This document shows, one piece after another, positions 1 to 8,933 of a DNA stretch of 37,803 nucleotides. Each line of letters starts with the position of its first letter. Within the stretch, counting starts at the first letter, position 1. The notes under the pieces are model-generated. The model was not told the DNA's origin and did not search any database. It saw only the letters and a list, made by a program, of their open reading frames with translations. Made by a program: the position numbers and the translations under genes. Source of the DNA: CAWEPK01 sp049521495 (lineage in GTDB: Bacteria > Desulfobacterota > Syntrophorhabdia > Syntrophorhabdales > WCHB1-27); NCBI GenBank assembly GCA_049521495.1, contig JBEKOT010000021.1, positions 1 through 37,803 on the forward strand. Reading direction: 5' to 3'.

Positions 1-1004
1 TCGGAGGTCCTGATGCAGTCGCGGGCGAGCCACAGGACCTCTCCCTTGGCCGAGGTCTCTCTCCTGCCTTCCTTGACTTTGTACCAGTCTTCTTTGGGCA
101 AGGCGCTCCACATAAGGTTGAGGAAGCGGAGTTGAAAAGGCTTTTTCAGTTCATAGAAGCTCCAGGGGGCAAGATAGGTGAGGTTTTCCGTATCCGCTTC
201 CAGAGGAGCAGGAAGGTCTTCCCCGGCCTCTTCAAGATAATTGGCAAATATTTCATTTATCTCGCCGACCGGGAAATGGCCCAGCTTTTCAAGGCCGTCC
301 GTCCCATAGGGAAGGTGCTTCGAGGGACAGTAAGTTGTCCGGTGTCTCCTGCTGCCGCAATAAAAGCATGGATTGTTCTCTCCTGCTAAGAGAGCGGGGC
401 CATGGACGAAGAAATTCGAGGCCGACCCCCCGTCAGCGCGTGCCTGCTTTACACGACCGGGGGTACAATCGGTTTCGGGGTACCAGACGAGATCGTAGAA
501 GGGGAAACCGCCCGCAGCAGCGGTGTTCTCGATGTTTGTGGGATTGAACTCCACCGCCTTCAGCTCGCGAGCGCTTTGATAGACGGCAGAAGAAACATAG
601 ATGTGCCCGGCCTTCGCGATTTTCCCGGCCTCGGCGGCAAAGACGGCAATATCTCCATGAACCTCTCCGTCCCGGAAGGAACCCTGACCGCAATGCAAAA
701 TGATGCGCACCGCGAGGGATGCGCCGCCGTCCCTGCTGCCCTTTACACTCCTCTGCATCTGGATTGCCGCCTTCACCGCCTCGGCGGGATCGGCAAAGGA
801 GGCGACTATAGAGCCGTCGGTATCTTTGATGAAATCACTTTCCCGTTCCGCTGCGATGCCGGCGATCATTTCCAATGATTCGCGCATTGCCTGCACCGCC
901 GAGGCAGGACCGAGAGCCCGAAACTCCTGCTTGACGGAGACCGCGGCGTAAAGCAAAGTGATTGGTTTGGGCGAATCCGTCTGAGGGGCGGCGTTGTTAT
1001 CCAT
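1..1004 (-). CDS. Partial gene: degenerate class III nucleotide cyclase-like domain plus CCHC zinc knuckle
   Basis: The frame is open for 334 codons from an ATG at 1004 and runs off the window start, so the C-terminus is missing. GGGAAA lies a few bases before the ATG. Residues about 10-190 resemble the class III adenylate/guanylate cyclase homology domain: a TDGSIVASF strand, then HGDIAVFAAEAGKIAKAGHI and an IYVSSAVY strand. The first metal-binding aspartate of that family (FAD in active enzymes) is replaced (LYAAV), so catalysis is doubtful; I infer a sensory or binding role. Residues 213-226 form an exact C-x2-C-x4-H-x4-C zinc knuckle, rare in bacteria. The remaining visible part is rich in W, F and Y and not recognised. 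It is transcribed divergently from the CoA-transferase gene. Substrate and partner are unknown. Confidence 0.75.
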   Translation of the reverse strand, partial: MDNNAAPQTDSPKPITLLYAAVSVKQEFRALGPASAVQAMRESLEMIAGIAAERESDFIKDTDGSIVASFADPAEAVKAAIQMQRSVKGSRDGGASLAVRIILHCGQGSFRDGEVHGDIAVFAAEAGKIAKAGHIYVSSAVYQSARELKAVEFNPTNIENTAAAGGFPFYDLVWYPETDCTPGRVKQARADGGSASNFFVHGPALLAGENNPCFYCGSRRHRTTYCPSKHLPYGTDGLEKLGHFPVGEINEIFANYLEEAGEDLPAPLEADTENLTYLAPWSFYELKKPFQLRFLNLMWSALPKEDWYKVKEGRRETSAKGEVLWLARDCIRTS

Positions 1005-1274
1005 GGTTTTCCCTTTCCCCAAATATTATCGGAACTATCGCCCCGCACTTAAGTCTCGCGCCCGATGTGCCTCCCTTCGGGACCGACCTTATCGACCTTT
1101 TGTCTCATAGCTTGATGGAAGGTCCGCGCCGCCCGAAAAAGCTTCGTCCCGTCCATCCTCAATTGTGGCTATAAAAGTGGGTCGGATGATGATAGACTGG
1201 AGTATCGCCGTATGTTTTAATGATATGGCTTGAGGGAAGGTGCGAGCGTGCAGTCCGGCAAAGAGGGCTCGGTG
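1005..1274. other. Divergent intergenic region without a clear promoter
   Basis: This 270-base gap separates the minus-strand cyclase-like gene from the plus-strand CoA-transferase gene and must hold the promoters of both. I see no convincing sigma-70 or sigma-54 element and no strong inverted repeat. A TATAAAAG stretch near 1173 on the plus strand is the only promoter-like AT-rich segment, and it has no good -35 partner. Confidence 0.4.
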
Positions 1275-3125
1275 ATGCGGAAGATGATGAAGGCCTATCC
1301 GGAGAAATTCCTGCCGGAAGACCAGATACTCAGTCAAGTCCAGCCCGGCGATAGGATTTTCATAGGCACCGCGTGCGGCGAGCCGCAGTATCTTGTTGAG
1401 GCGCTGGCCCGCTATGTCGAGTCCCACCCGGGGACCTTTTCCGATGCGGAGGCGCTTCACATCTGGACGCTGGGCGTAGACCCGGTCGCGTCGGAGAAAT
1501 TGGGAAGCAACTTCCGCCGCAATTCCTTCTTTATCGGCAACAACATAAGGCGGGCAGTCAACGAAGGCACTGCAAACTATATCCCCATATTCCTTTCCCA
1601 GGTGCCGGACCTGCTGAAGCGCCACGTCGTGCCCATCGACATCGCCCTCATCCAGACGTCACCTCCCGACGAGCATGGGTACATGAGTCTCGGCATCAGC
1701 GTAGATATGGTAAAGGCCGCCGCCCAGCTCGCGTCGCTCGTAATCGCCCAGGTCAACTCGAACATGCCTCGCGTCCACGGCGACAGCTTTCTCCACATCA
1801 GCGAAGTTGACTTCCTTCTGCCTCACGATGAGCCGCTCCTCGAGTACGAGACTGACCTGCCCGATGAAACCGTGAGACGCATGGGGAAATACGTGAGCAA
1901 CGTGGTAGAGGACGGCGACACGATACAGGTCGGCTACGGAAGCATACCGTCAGCCGTTATATCATACCTCGCCGCAAAACACGATCTGGGTGTACACACC
2001 GAGCTTTTGACGGACGGCGTCGTGGACCTAATGAGAAAAGGGGTTGTCAACAACAGGCGGAAGAACATCGACACGGGGAAAACGGTCGCAGCCTTCTGCA
2101 TGGGCATGAAAGAAACCTATGCATATATCAACGATAACCCCACCTTCGAATTCAAGACGATAGACTATACGAACAGCCCCTCCGTCATCTCACGGATCAA
2201 CAATATGACCGCCGTAAATACGGCGCTTGAAATCGATCTCACAGGCCAGGCCACGTCGGAATCGTTGGGCAGAACATTTTACAGCGGCATCGGGGGACAG
2301 GCCGATTTCATGAGGGGCGCGGTCATGGCGCCGGGAGGGAAGAGCATCCTTGTCCTCCCGTCGACGGCCAAGAACGGCGCCGTATCGAGGATAGTGCCCT
2401 TCCTGAAAGAAGGGGCGGGCGTTACGTTGACGCGGGGGGACATACATTACGTGATCACCGAGTACGGCATAGCCTACCTCCACGGCAGGAATTTCAGGGA
2501 GAGAGCCATGTCACTCATCTCCATAGCCCACCCCCGCTTCCAGCAGGAGCTGCTCGAAGAAGCGAACAGGCAGAACCTCATTTCCAAGGGCCAGGCATAC
2601 GTACCCGGCAAGAGAGGTGTCTATCCGGAGCACCTGGAGACGCGGCGCAAAGCGAAGACCGATCTCGAGATCCTCCTGAGACCTGTGAAGAAGACCGACG
2701 AGGCGCTCCTTGAGGATTTCTTCTCAACCCTGGAGGGGCCATGCCGCAGTCTTTTAACCGTAAACAGCGACTCCGGCGGTTCCATACCTATCGATTATAC
2801 CGGTGAACTGTTGATGCTGGCACTGTTGAAAAAGGATGAAAAAGAAACTCTCCTCGGGGTGGGCAAGTACACGATCAGCGACAACCAACACGCGGCAGAG
2901 GTGGCAGTGCTGGTAAGGGAGAGCCACCGGAACCTGGGCATCGGTACCGAGATACTCTCGTACCTGAAGCAGATTGCGCGCCGAAGGGGCTTGCTGGGCT
3001 TCACGGCAAAGGTCGAGAGGGAGAATGAATCTGCCCTCCGCCTTTTTAAGAAAATGGACTTCGACTTGAAGCGCAGGCCGATCCAGGCCGACTACTACCT
3101 CCTCGACATGCACTTCAAGCCGTAA
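1275..3125 (+). CDS. Acetyl-CoA hydrolase/CoA-transferase fused to C-terminal GNAT acetyltransferase
   Basis: A 616-residue protein. I chose ATG 1275 because GAGGG lies 7 bases upstream; a TTG at 1230 would add 15 residues but has no ribosome site. Residues about 1-440 match the acetyl-CoA hydrolase/4-hydroxybutyrate CoA-transferase family, which moves CoA between acyl-CoA and a carboxylate: an EIDLTGQATSES segment that probably carries the catalytic Glu, and the conserved EYGIAYLHGRN and RAMSLISIAHP blocks. Residues about 460-616 form a GNAT domain with the acetyl-CoA loop R-N-L-G-I-G and a following NESALRLFKKMDF helix. Such fusions are known in anaerobes; the acceptor of the GNAT half is unknown. 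It converges on mvhA with only 7 bases between stop codons. The likely role is acetate or short-acyl CoA exchange in the cytoplasm; the actual substrate cannot be read from sequence. Confidence 0.88.
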   Translation: MRKMMKAYPEKFLPEDQILSQVQPGDRIFIGTACGEPQYLVEALARYVESHPGTFSDAEALHIWTLGVDPVASEKLGSNFRRNSFFIGNNIRRAVNEGTANYIPIFLSQVPDLLKRHVVPIDIALIQTSPPDEHGYMSLGISVDMVKAAAQLASLVIAQVNSNMPRVHGDSFLHISEVDFLLPHDEPLLEYETDLPDETVRRMGKYVSNVVEDGDTIQVGYGSIPSAVISYLAAKHDLGVHTELLTDGVVDLMRKGVVNNRRKNIDTGKTVAAFCMGMKETYAYINDNPTFEFKTIDYTNSPSVISRINNMTAVNTALEIDLTGQATSESLGRTFYSGIGGQADFMRGAVMAPGGKSILVLPSTAKNGAVSRIVPFLKEGAGVTLTRGDIHYVITEYGIAYLHGRNFRERAMSLISIAHPRFQQELLEEANRQNLISKGQAYVPGKRGVYPEHLETRRKAKTDLEILLRPVKKTDEALLEDFFSTLEGPCRSLLTVNSDSGGSIPIDYTGELLMLALLKKDEKETLLGVGKYTISDNQHAAEVAVLVRESHRNLGIGTEILSYLKQIARRRGLLGFTAKVERENESALRLFKKMDFDLKRRPIQADYYLLDMHFKP

Positions 3126-3132
3126 GGTAAGC

Positions 3133-4596
3133 TCAATCCCTCCTTATCTGCCTTACAACCTCACCCGCCGGATCGATCACGTTAATAACAAGGGGCATCC
3201 TGCCGGGGAGCGTATGGGTGGCGCAGCCGAAGCACGGGTCGTAGAGGCGAAATGCCATTTCCACGCGGTTCAGGATGCCTTCGGTCACTTCCACACCCTT
3301 CTTGATGAGCCCCTGGGCCGCCTGCTTCACTGCGATGGAGATGGGCGCGTAGTTGTTCGTCGTGCCCACGATGAGGTTCGCCTTCGTAACTATGCCCTTC
3401 TCATCCGTAACGTAATGGTGGGTAAGGGTCCCCCTCGGCGCCTCCACGACACCTACCCCTTCCGTCGGTTTTTCGGTGGGGATGGTGCGGACCTTGGGGT
3501 CGGTGATGCCGGGGTCCGTCGAGAGCTCCAGCAGGCGCTCGGCTGCATACAGGAGCTCGATCAGGCGCGCCCAGTGCGTGGCCAGGAGGTTATGGACGGG
3601 CTTTTTGCCGAAAGTCTTGTACATCTCCTCGTAGGCCTCCTGGGCCTTCGGCGTAGCCATGCCGTCGGACGCATTCAGACGGGAGAGCGGCGTGGCCTGA
3701 TATACCCCGGAGTCTTTGCCCGGGACAAGCCCTTTCCAGCCTACCTTCTTCAGGTAGGGGAACTTGAGGTAAGTCCAGGGCTCGACGCGCTCCGCCACAT
3801 GCTCCAGGTAGTCATTGGGGCTGTACTTGGCGAACTCTTTGCCCTCCGGGTCAACGACCCTGATCTTGCCGTCATAGAAGTTGACCTTGTTCTTGTCGTC
3901 CACCATGCCCATGTAGTAGGTGGGCATGGTGAAGATCGGCGACATTATCAGGTCGAGGTAGCCTTTGTTGGCGAGGACGATGTCGCGAAAAAGCTGCAGG
4001 CTGAAGAGGGCGAACTCGATCGACTCCTTCGCCGTCTGCTCGACCTGCTTCCTCTCTTCCTCGGTGAGGGCCTTCGACACGCCGCCGGGCAGTCCGAAGG
4101 TCGGGTGCACTTTCCTGCCCCCGAGCATGCCGATAATGTCCATGGCCTTGCCTCTGGCCTCTATCACCTTCGTGCCGATCTCCACGCCTACCTTGTGGAT
4201 CACGCCCAGGATGTTCCTCTCAGCCACGGGGGCGTCGGGACCCATCACGAAGTCGGGGCCGCCAAGGATATAGAAGTGCACCGTGTGGTCCGCCACGTAG
4301 AAGGCGGAGTAGAAGAGCTCCCTGAGCTTCTTGGCCGCAGGGGGCGGGTCAACGTGGAAGACCCCGTCGCAAGCCTTTGTGGAGGCAAGGTGGTGCGCCT
4401 CGGGACAGACGCCGCAGATGCGAGGCGTGATATCCGTCAGCTCCTCTACGCGTCTCCCCTGGGAGAATTTTTCGAACCCCCGGAGCTCGGGAATTACCAT
4501 ATAGGCGTTGGCCACCTCTCCCTGGTCGTCGAGGAAGAGGTCGATCCTTCCGTGTCCTTCGAGACGGGTCACGGGATCAATGCTGATCTTCTTCAT
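3133..4596 (-). CDS. mvhA: F420-non-reducing [NiFe] hydrogenase large subunit MvhA
   Basis: A 487-residue catalytic subunit of a group 3c-type cytoplasmic hydrogenase that splits or makes H2 at a Ni-Fe centre. Both nickel-binding motifs are intact: RICGVCPEAHH near the N-terminus and DPCFGCATH near the C-terminus. About 26 residues follow the final CxxCxxH, as expected for the peptide removed by a maturation protease. The start is the ATG at 4596, preceded by AAGGAG at good spacing and beginning MKKISIDPVTRLEGHGRI; the longer upstream frame only runs back into mvhG. It is the last gene of the operon that starts at 12700, after mvhG. With MvhG and MvhD it should pass H2 electrons to HdrA. No maturation genes are in the window. 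Confidence 0.96.
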   Translation of the reverse strand: MKKISIDPVTRLEGHGRIDLFLDDQGEVANAYMVIPELRGFEKFSQGRRVEELTDITPRICGVCPEAHHLASTKACDGVFHVDPPPAAKKLRELFYSAFYVADHTVHFYILGGPDFVMGPDAPVAERNILGVIHKVGVEIGTKVIEARGKAMDIIGMLGGRKVHPTFGLPGGVSKALTEEERKQVEQTAKESIEFALFSLQLFRDIVLANKGYLDLIMSPIFTMPTYYMGMVDDKNKVNFYDGKIRVVDPEGKEFAKYSPNDYLEHVAERVEPWTYLKFPYLKKVGWKGLVPGKDSGVYQATPLSRLNASDGMATPKAQEAYEEMYKTFGKKPVHNLLATHWARLIELLYAAERLLELSTDPGITDPKVRTIPTEKPTEGVGVVEAPRGTLTHHYVTDEKGIVTKANLIVGTTNNYAPISIAVKQAAQGLIKKGVEVTEGILNRVEMAFRLYDPCFGCATHTLPGRMPLVINVIDPAGEVVRQIRRD

Positions 4597-4654
4597 AGCG
4601 TTCTCCTTATAGCAATTGTCGGGTAGGCCCGCAAGCGGGCGCCCCTCATTCCCA

Positions 4655-5614
4655 TTACCTCTTCCGCCGGTGCAAGAGCGACGCGGCAAGGCCGAAGCGG
4701 TAGAAGGTGCCTATGGGGTCTGCGATCTCGCCCACGATGCGGGCCGCCTCCTCTTCCGTATTCGCATCCACAACCGAGGCCACTGCGGACATCAAGGCCG
4801 CGCCCTGGTCCACCACGTGGGGTGGAGGACCGTAGCAGCCGCGGCAAGGCACATCGACCTTCGTGCACAGGGAGCCGCACCCTCCCCGGGTCGCAGGTCC
4901 GGCGCAGATGAGGCCCTGGTCGAAAAGACACTGGGTGGAATCGGGGATTATCTCGTAGGTGCGGTAGAACCGCTTTATCGCCTTTTCCTTACGTTCGTGC
5001 TTGCATTCGTCGCATACGGTTTTCTCGTTGGCGCCGACTACACTCCCCTTCGGGGGCAGCTTCCCCTGGACGATCGCTTCGATCACCGCCCAGATTTGAG
5101 GGGCCTGGGGGGGGCAGCCGGGGACATGGTAGTCGACGTCTTCGACCTGCCCCAGCGTCTTGACCGTCTGGTAGAATTTCGGTATCCGGATCTCCCCCTC
5201 CGGCACGTTGGTCTGGGTCTGGGGAACGATTTTGCCGGGGTTATCCGTGGAGGGGGATTCCAGGTAAGCGTATTCAAAGATAGACTCCCGGTCGTAGAGG
5301 TTCGCCAGTGCCGGAATGCAGCCTTCGTTCGCACAAGAGCCGAAGGCCACGAGGACCTTTGACTTCTTTCTTAGAAGGTGTGCCAGGTGCTCGTTCTCGC
5401 TCGTGCGAATGGCCCCGTTGAAGAGGCAGACGTCTATATGGCCGTCGGGCATGGCCTCCACGTCCTTATACTTCGTGTCGACGGCGACAGGCCAGAAGAG
5501 GATGTCCGCCACCTGGTCGACGATGAGGAGCTTCTCCCGCAGCTCGACGACAGCGATCTCGCAGCCGCCGCACGACGCAGCCCAGTAAAGGGCAAGCTTC
5601 AGTTTCTCAGCCAT
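4655..5614 (-). CDS. mvhG: [NiFe] hydrogenase small subunit MvhG
   Basis: A 319-residue iron-sulfur subunit that carries electrons from the Ni-Fe site of MvhA to MvhD. The N-terminus has the proximal-cluster motif SCGGCE, followed by FGSCANEGCIPAL and VPGCPPQAPQIW, and the C-terminal half has cysteine groups for further [4Fe-4S] clusters (CDECKHER, CLFDQGLICAGPATRGGCG, CRGCYGPPP). There is no Tat signal, so the enzyme is cytoplasmic, as expected of Mvh. The start codon follows the mvhD stop after a single base (TAG-C-ATG), so the two are probably translationally coupled. A 58-base gap precedes mvhA. Confidence 0.95.
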   Translation of the reverse strand: MAEKLKLALYWAASCGGCEIAVVELREKLLIVDQVADILFWPVAVDTKYKDVEAMPDGHIDVCLFNGAIRTSENEHLAHLLRKKSKVLVAFGSCANEGCIPALANLYDRESIFEYAYLESPSTDNPGKIVPQTQTNVPEGEIRIPKFYQTVKTLGQVEDVDYHVPGCPPQAPQIWAVIEAIVQGKLPPKGSVVGANEKTVCDECKHERKEKAIKRFYRTYEIIPDSTQCLFDQGLICAGPATRGGCGSLCTKVDVPCRGCYGPPPHVVDQGAALMSAVASVVDANTEEEAARIVGEIADPIGTFYRFGLAASLLHRRKR

Positions 5615-5615
5615 G

Positions 5616-6047
5616 CTAATCCTCCTTGCTCGCGAGCTGGGCCTTCCAGTCGAGTGGCCCCAGGCCGCGTACCTGTTCGGTGAAGTTCCGCGCGAGTGCA
5701 GCCCACTTTGGCGCTTCCGCTCCGGAGATCCAGCCCCAGTGGAACCTCCCCTTCTCTATGCCGTACTGGCCCAGGAGCCGCTCCAGAAGGGGCATGCGGC
5801 GGAAAGTCTTGAAGTTGCCGTTCGTGTAGTGGCAGTCTCCAGGGGGGTGGCAGCCGGAAACTATAACGCCGTCCGCTCCTTCGGCGAAGGCCTTGAGCAC
5901 AAACATGGGCTCGATCCTGCCCGTGCACATGACGCGAATAACGTCCACGTTCGCGGGCTGCTCCATACGGGCGACGCCTGCCGCATCGGCGGCGGTATAA
6001 GTGCACCAGTTGCAGAGAAAGGCGATTATTCTTGGTTCAAAGTTCAT
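5616..6047 (-). CDS. mvhD: Hydrogenase/Hdr linker subunit MvhD (cysteine form)
   Basis: A 143-residue [2Fe-2S] protein that bridges the MvhAG hydrogenase to HdrA. The N-terminal FLCNWCTYTAADAAG motif with Cys12 and Cys15, then VMCTGRIEP, GCHPPGDCHY and KALRR-like GNFKTFRRM segments are characteristic of the MvhD/FlpD family. AAGGAG lies 7 bases before the ATG. It sits between hdrA (stop at 6060) and mvhG, the order expected for an MvhAGD-HdrABC complex. It is the all-cysteine paralog of the selenocysteine-containing MvhD at 25611-26081, whose Sec15 aligns with Cys15 here. Confidence 0.95.
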   Translation of the reverse strand: MNFEPRIIAFLCNWCTYTAADAAGVARMEQPANVDVIRVMCTGRIEPMFVLKAFAEGADGVIVSGCHPPGDCHYTNGNFKTFRRMPLLERLLGQYGIEKGRFHWGWISGAEAPKWAALARNFTEQVRGLGPLDWKAQLASKED

Positions 6048-6059
6048 GAGCGTGCTCCT

Positions 6060-8048
6060 TTAAGCAGTTTTGAGAAGCCCTTCTATCTGGGCAACGATCT
6101 GCTCGTCCGAGAAATGGCGACCGGTGATCGCTGCCGCGGGACAGGCGGCCACGCAGGTGCCGCACCCCTTGCAGAGGGCATCGTTGATTGAAGCCAGCTT
6201 CTTCTCCGCATCGAAGCTGATCGCCTGGTAAGGACAGACGGAAAGGCAAGTCTTGCAGGCAGAGCAGAGCTTCTCATCAATCGATGCCACAGTGGGCGAT
6301 ATGGTCACTTGCCCTCTGTTCAGGAGGGCGATGGCCATGGAGGCGGCTGCCCCCGCATGGGCGACAGTATCGGGCACGTCCCTGGGCCCCTGGGCGCAGC
6401 CGGCGAGATAGACGCCGTCCGTGTTCGTCTCGACGGGCCTGAGCTTGGGATGGGCTTCTGCGAAAAAGCCGTCGGCGGAACGGCCTATGCCGAACATAGA
6501 AGCCACCGATGCGGCATCCGCCTGGGGCTCGAGCCCTGTCGAAAGGATGACCATATCTACTGGTATCCTCCTCACCACGCCGATGAGGGTATCCTCTACC
6601 CTGAGAACGAGCTTGCCCTCCTCCTCGGGCTTTATCGCCCAGTCGGTCACCTCGGCCACGCGGCCGCGGATGAATTTGACGTCCTCGGAGAGGAGCTTGT
6701 CGTAGAACTCTTCGTAGCTCTTTCCGGGGGTGCGCATATCTATGTAGAAGTTGTAGACCTGGGCGCCCGTATGGTCCTTCACCATGTGGGCAAGCTTCAG
6801 GGAGTACATGCAGCAGACCCGGGAGCACCAGCGGTTCGTCTTCTCGTCGCGGGAGCCTACGCAGTGGATTATTCCTACGCTCTTCGGATGGCTGCCGTCC
6901 CTTAAGACCACCTCGCCCCCCGTAGGGCCGGAGGCGCTGGTGAGCCTCTCCACTTCGAGGCCCGTGTACACGTTCGGATAGATGCCGTAGCCGTACTGGG
7001 GAAGCCTCGACGCGTCGAAGGCCTCGAAGCCCGTGGATATGATAATTGCGCCCACGTCGATGTCAACCTTCTCTTCCTTCTGCTCGAAGTCTATTGCCTT
7101 CCTGTCGCAGGCTTCCGCGCAGGTCTTCTTGCACTTCCCGGTCTTGAACTGGATACAGCGCTCCGGATCTATGAGCACAACCTGGGGTGTAGCTTGAGCG
7201 AAAGGCAGGTAGATGGGTTTGCGCTTGCCCAGGCCCATCTGGAACTCGTCGGCAAACTTCGCCTCTTTATAAGTGCAGCCGTCTACGCACTGGAGGCAGC
7301 CAACGCAGAGCTCCTCCTTCACATAGCGCGGCTTCTTATTGACCGTGACTTTGTAGTTGCCTACATAGCCCGAGACGTTTGCCACTTCGCTGTTCGTGAG
7401 AAGCGTGATATTGGGATGCCGACCGGCATCCATCATTTTGGGGCCGAGAATTCAGGTACTGCAATCTAGGGTCGGGAAAGTTTTGTCGAGCTGTGCCATA
7501 TGGCCCCCGATCGAGGGCTTACGCTCGACAAGGTAAACCTTGTAGCCCGCATCCGCGATGGTAAGCGCCGACTGGATGCCGGCGATGCCGCCGCCTACCA
7601 CGAGCACAGCGGGTGTGACCGGGTCCGTCCGGGAGAAGAGCTCTTCCTGGAGAAGCACCCTTGACACCGCGGCCCTGACGAGTCGTTTCGCTTTTGCGGT
7701 TCCCTGCTCCTTGTCCTTGATCACCCATGAGACGTGCTCCCTGATATTGACCATGGCAAAATAGAAGGGGTTAAGGCCCGCCTTGGCCACGGCTGCCTGG
7801 AAGGTAGGCTCGTGCATCCTTGGCGAGCAGGAGGCAACGACGACCCGCTCCAGCTTCTGGTCCTTTATATCCTGCTGGATCAACTGCTGGCCGGGCTCGG
7901 AGCAGACATACTTGTATTCCCTGGCAACAACCACACCGGGAAGGGTAGAGGCATATTCCGCCAGGGATGCTGCGTCGACTGTGGCGGCGATATTCGTGCC
8001 GCAGTCGCATACATAGACCCCAACTTTCGGTATCCCATTCGCTCCCAT
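6060..8048 (-). CDS. hdrA: Selenocysteine-containing HdrA, flavin-bifurcating subunit (read through UGA at 7452-7454)
   Basis: An in-frame TGA at 7452-7454 splits this gene into 198- and 458-codon frames. Read as selenocysteine it gives 662 residues, the normal HdrA length. The protein reads LDCST-U-ILGPKM where the paralogs in this window have NDCSMC followed by PKLVE, so U199 replaces a conserved cysteine near the flavin. A SECIS-like hairpin starts 20 bases after the UGA. Domains: N-terminal VYVCDCGTNI and SCSPRMHEPTF; FAD site VVGGGIAGIQSAL around residue 150; iron-sulfur motifs after about residue 245 (CVGCLQCVDGC); CVGSRDEKTNRWCSRVCC; and two C-terminal ferredoxin motifs. HdrA bifurcates electrons from hydrogenase to ferredoxin and HdrB. 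The start has GGAGGT 6 bases upstream. Selenocysteine in HdrA is known from methanogens; its use here is inferred. Confidence 0.93.
7414..7431 (-). promoter_or_regulatory. SECIS-like hairpin of hdrA
   Basis: On the minus strand, GGATGCC pairs perfectly with GGCATCC around a GGTC loop. The stem starts 20 bases after the in-frame UGA and the loop lies about 27 bases from it. A short stem and a small apical loop starting with G at this distance match the bacterial SECIS element recognised by SelB. Confidence 0.75.
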
Positions 8049-8051
8049 TCG

Positions 8052-8933
8052 CTAACCTCCTATTTGAGCCTTCTTGTACGGCACGAAGAGCCGTTGCATG
8101 CCTAACTTTTTATCAGGAATGCCGAGGGCCAAGCCCAACAACTGGGTAAAGTAGGCAACCGGCATATTTATGTGCTCCTGGAAGGCCGCGTTCACATCGG
8201 GTTGGAAGCATTCCAGGGCAAACTGGCACAGGGGGCATGTGGTGGCCAGCGTATCGGCCCCTTTCTTCTCTGCCTCTTTCAGGATGAGATAATTCAGGCG
8301 GAAGCCGACCTCCCTGATGGTGCCGACGAGGGTTCCGCCGCAACAGCGGCTCCTCATGGCCCATTGCACGGGAGTAGCGCCTATTGCCTCCATCAGTTTA
8401 TCGAGGCTTTTAGGACTTGCCTGGTTATCAAAGGTAGCATAGGGCCTGACGATCTGGCAGCCGTAGTAGCAAGCGACCTTTCCCCCGATGGGCGATTTGA
8501 CCTCCTCCTTGATCCTCTCAACGCCGATGTCGTTCATCAGCACATCGAGAGGATGGCGGACGTCGACCCTCCCTTCGTACGTGAGAGAGGCCTCCTTGAG
8601 CCCCCGCTCGACCTTCTTCCTTATATCCTCATTTTCCGAGATGTAATGTTGCGTCTTCAGGGAGAGAGCGTAACACGCGGAACAGGGAGCGATGAGCTGG
8701 ACATGGCCGTTTTCTGCGGGCTCGCCTTGCTTCTCCGCCAGCGCCAGGTTCCGCGCGGACAGGCCGAAAGACTTGACCTCGTTGACGGCCATATAGGCCG
8801 TAGCGCCGCAGCAATTCCAATCGCGGAGCTCTTCCAGAGGCACCTTCAGGGCGGAGAAGACCGCCTTCAAAGACTCTTCGTAAGGCTTGCCGGTGCTCTT
8901 CAATGAACAACCTGGATAGTAGAGATACTTCAT
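8052..8933 (-). CDS. hdrB: Heterodisulfide reductase subunit B-like, HdrB (module 1)
   Basis: A 293-residue protein with the two cysteine-rich CCG domains that bind the non-cubane [4Fe-4S] clusters where disulfide or similar substrates react. First domain: YYPGCSL, WNCCGATAY and APCSACY. Second domain: CYYGCQIVRP, SRCCGGTLV and TTCPLCQF. Its ATG overlaps the hdrC stop by 4 bases (ATGA), and hdrA begins 3 bases after its stop, so hdrCBA are tightly coupled. As the organism is probably not a methanogen, the true acceptor need not be CoM-S-S-CoB. Function in the Hdr complex is secure by context; the substrate is unknown. Confidence 0.94.
   Translation of the reverse strand: MKYLYYPGCSLKSTGKPYEESLKAVFSALKVPLEELRDWNCCGATAYMAVNEVKSFGLSARNLALAEKQGEPAENGHVQLIAPCSACYALSLKTQHYISENEDIRKKVERGLKEASLTYEGRVDVRHPLDVLMNDIGVERIKEEVKSPIGGKVACYYGCQIVRPYATFDNQASPKSLDKLMEAIGATPVQWAMRSRCCGGTLVGTIREVGFRLNYLILKEAEKKGADTLATTCPLCQFALECFQPDVNAAFQEHINMPVAYFTQLLGLALGIPDKKLGMQRLFVPYKKAQIGG

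Noticed and set aside
402..878. 158-codon plus-strand frame
   Set aside because: The minus strand has a continuous 334-codon frame with cyclase-domain and zinc-knuckle features across the same bases.
3119..3165. Possible terminator between the convergent CoA-transferase and mvhA genes
   Set aside because: Only a 6-bp GTAAGG/CCTTAC pairing with a long loop and no T-run.
3214..4626. 470-codon open frame on the plus strand opposite mvhA
   Set aside because: It is the antisense shadow of a clearly conserved hydrogenase gene; its translation has no recognisable domain and high GC makes such long frames common.
4597..4689. N-terminal extension of MvhA
   Set aside because: The strong ribosome site and family alignment place the start at 4596; the extra residues read back into mvhG.
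6060..8048. hdrA as a pseudogene or two separate genes split at 7452
   Set aside because: A single in-frame UGA at a conserved cysteine position, full-length conservation on both sides and a SECIS-like hairpin favour selenocysteine.
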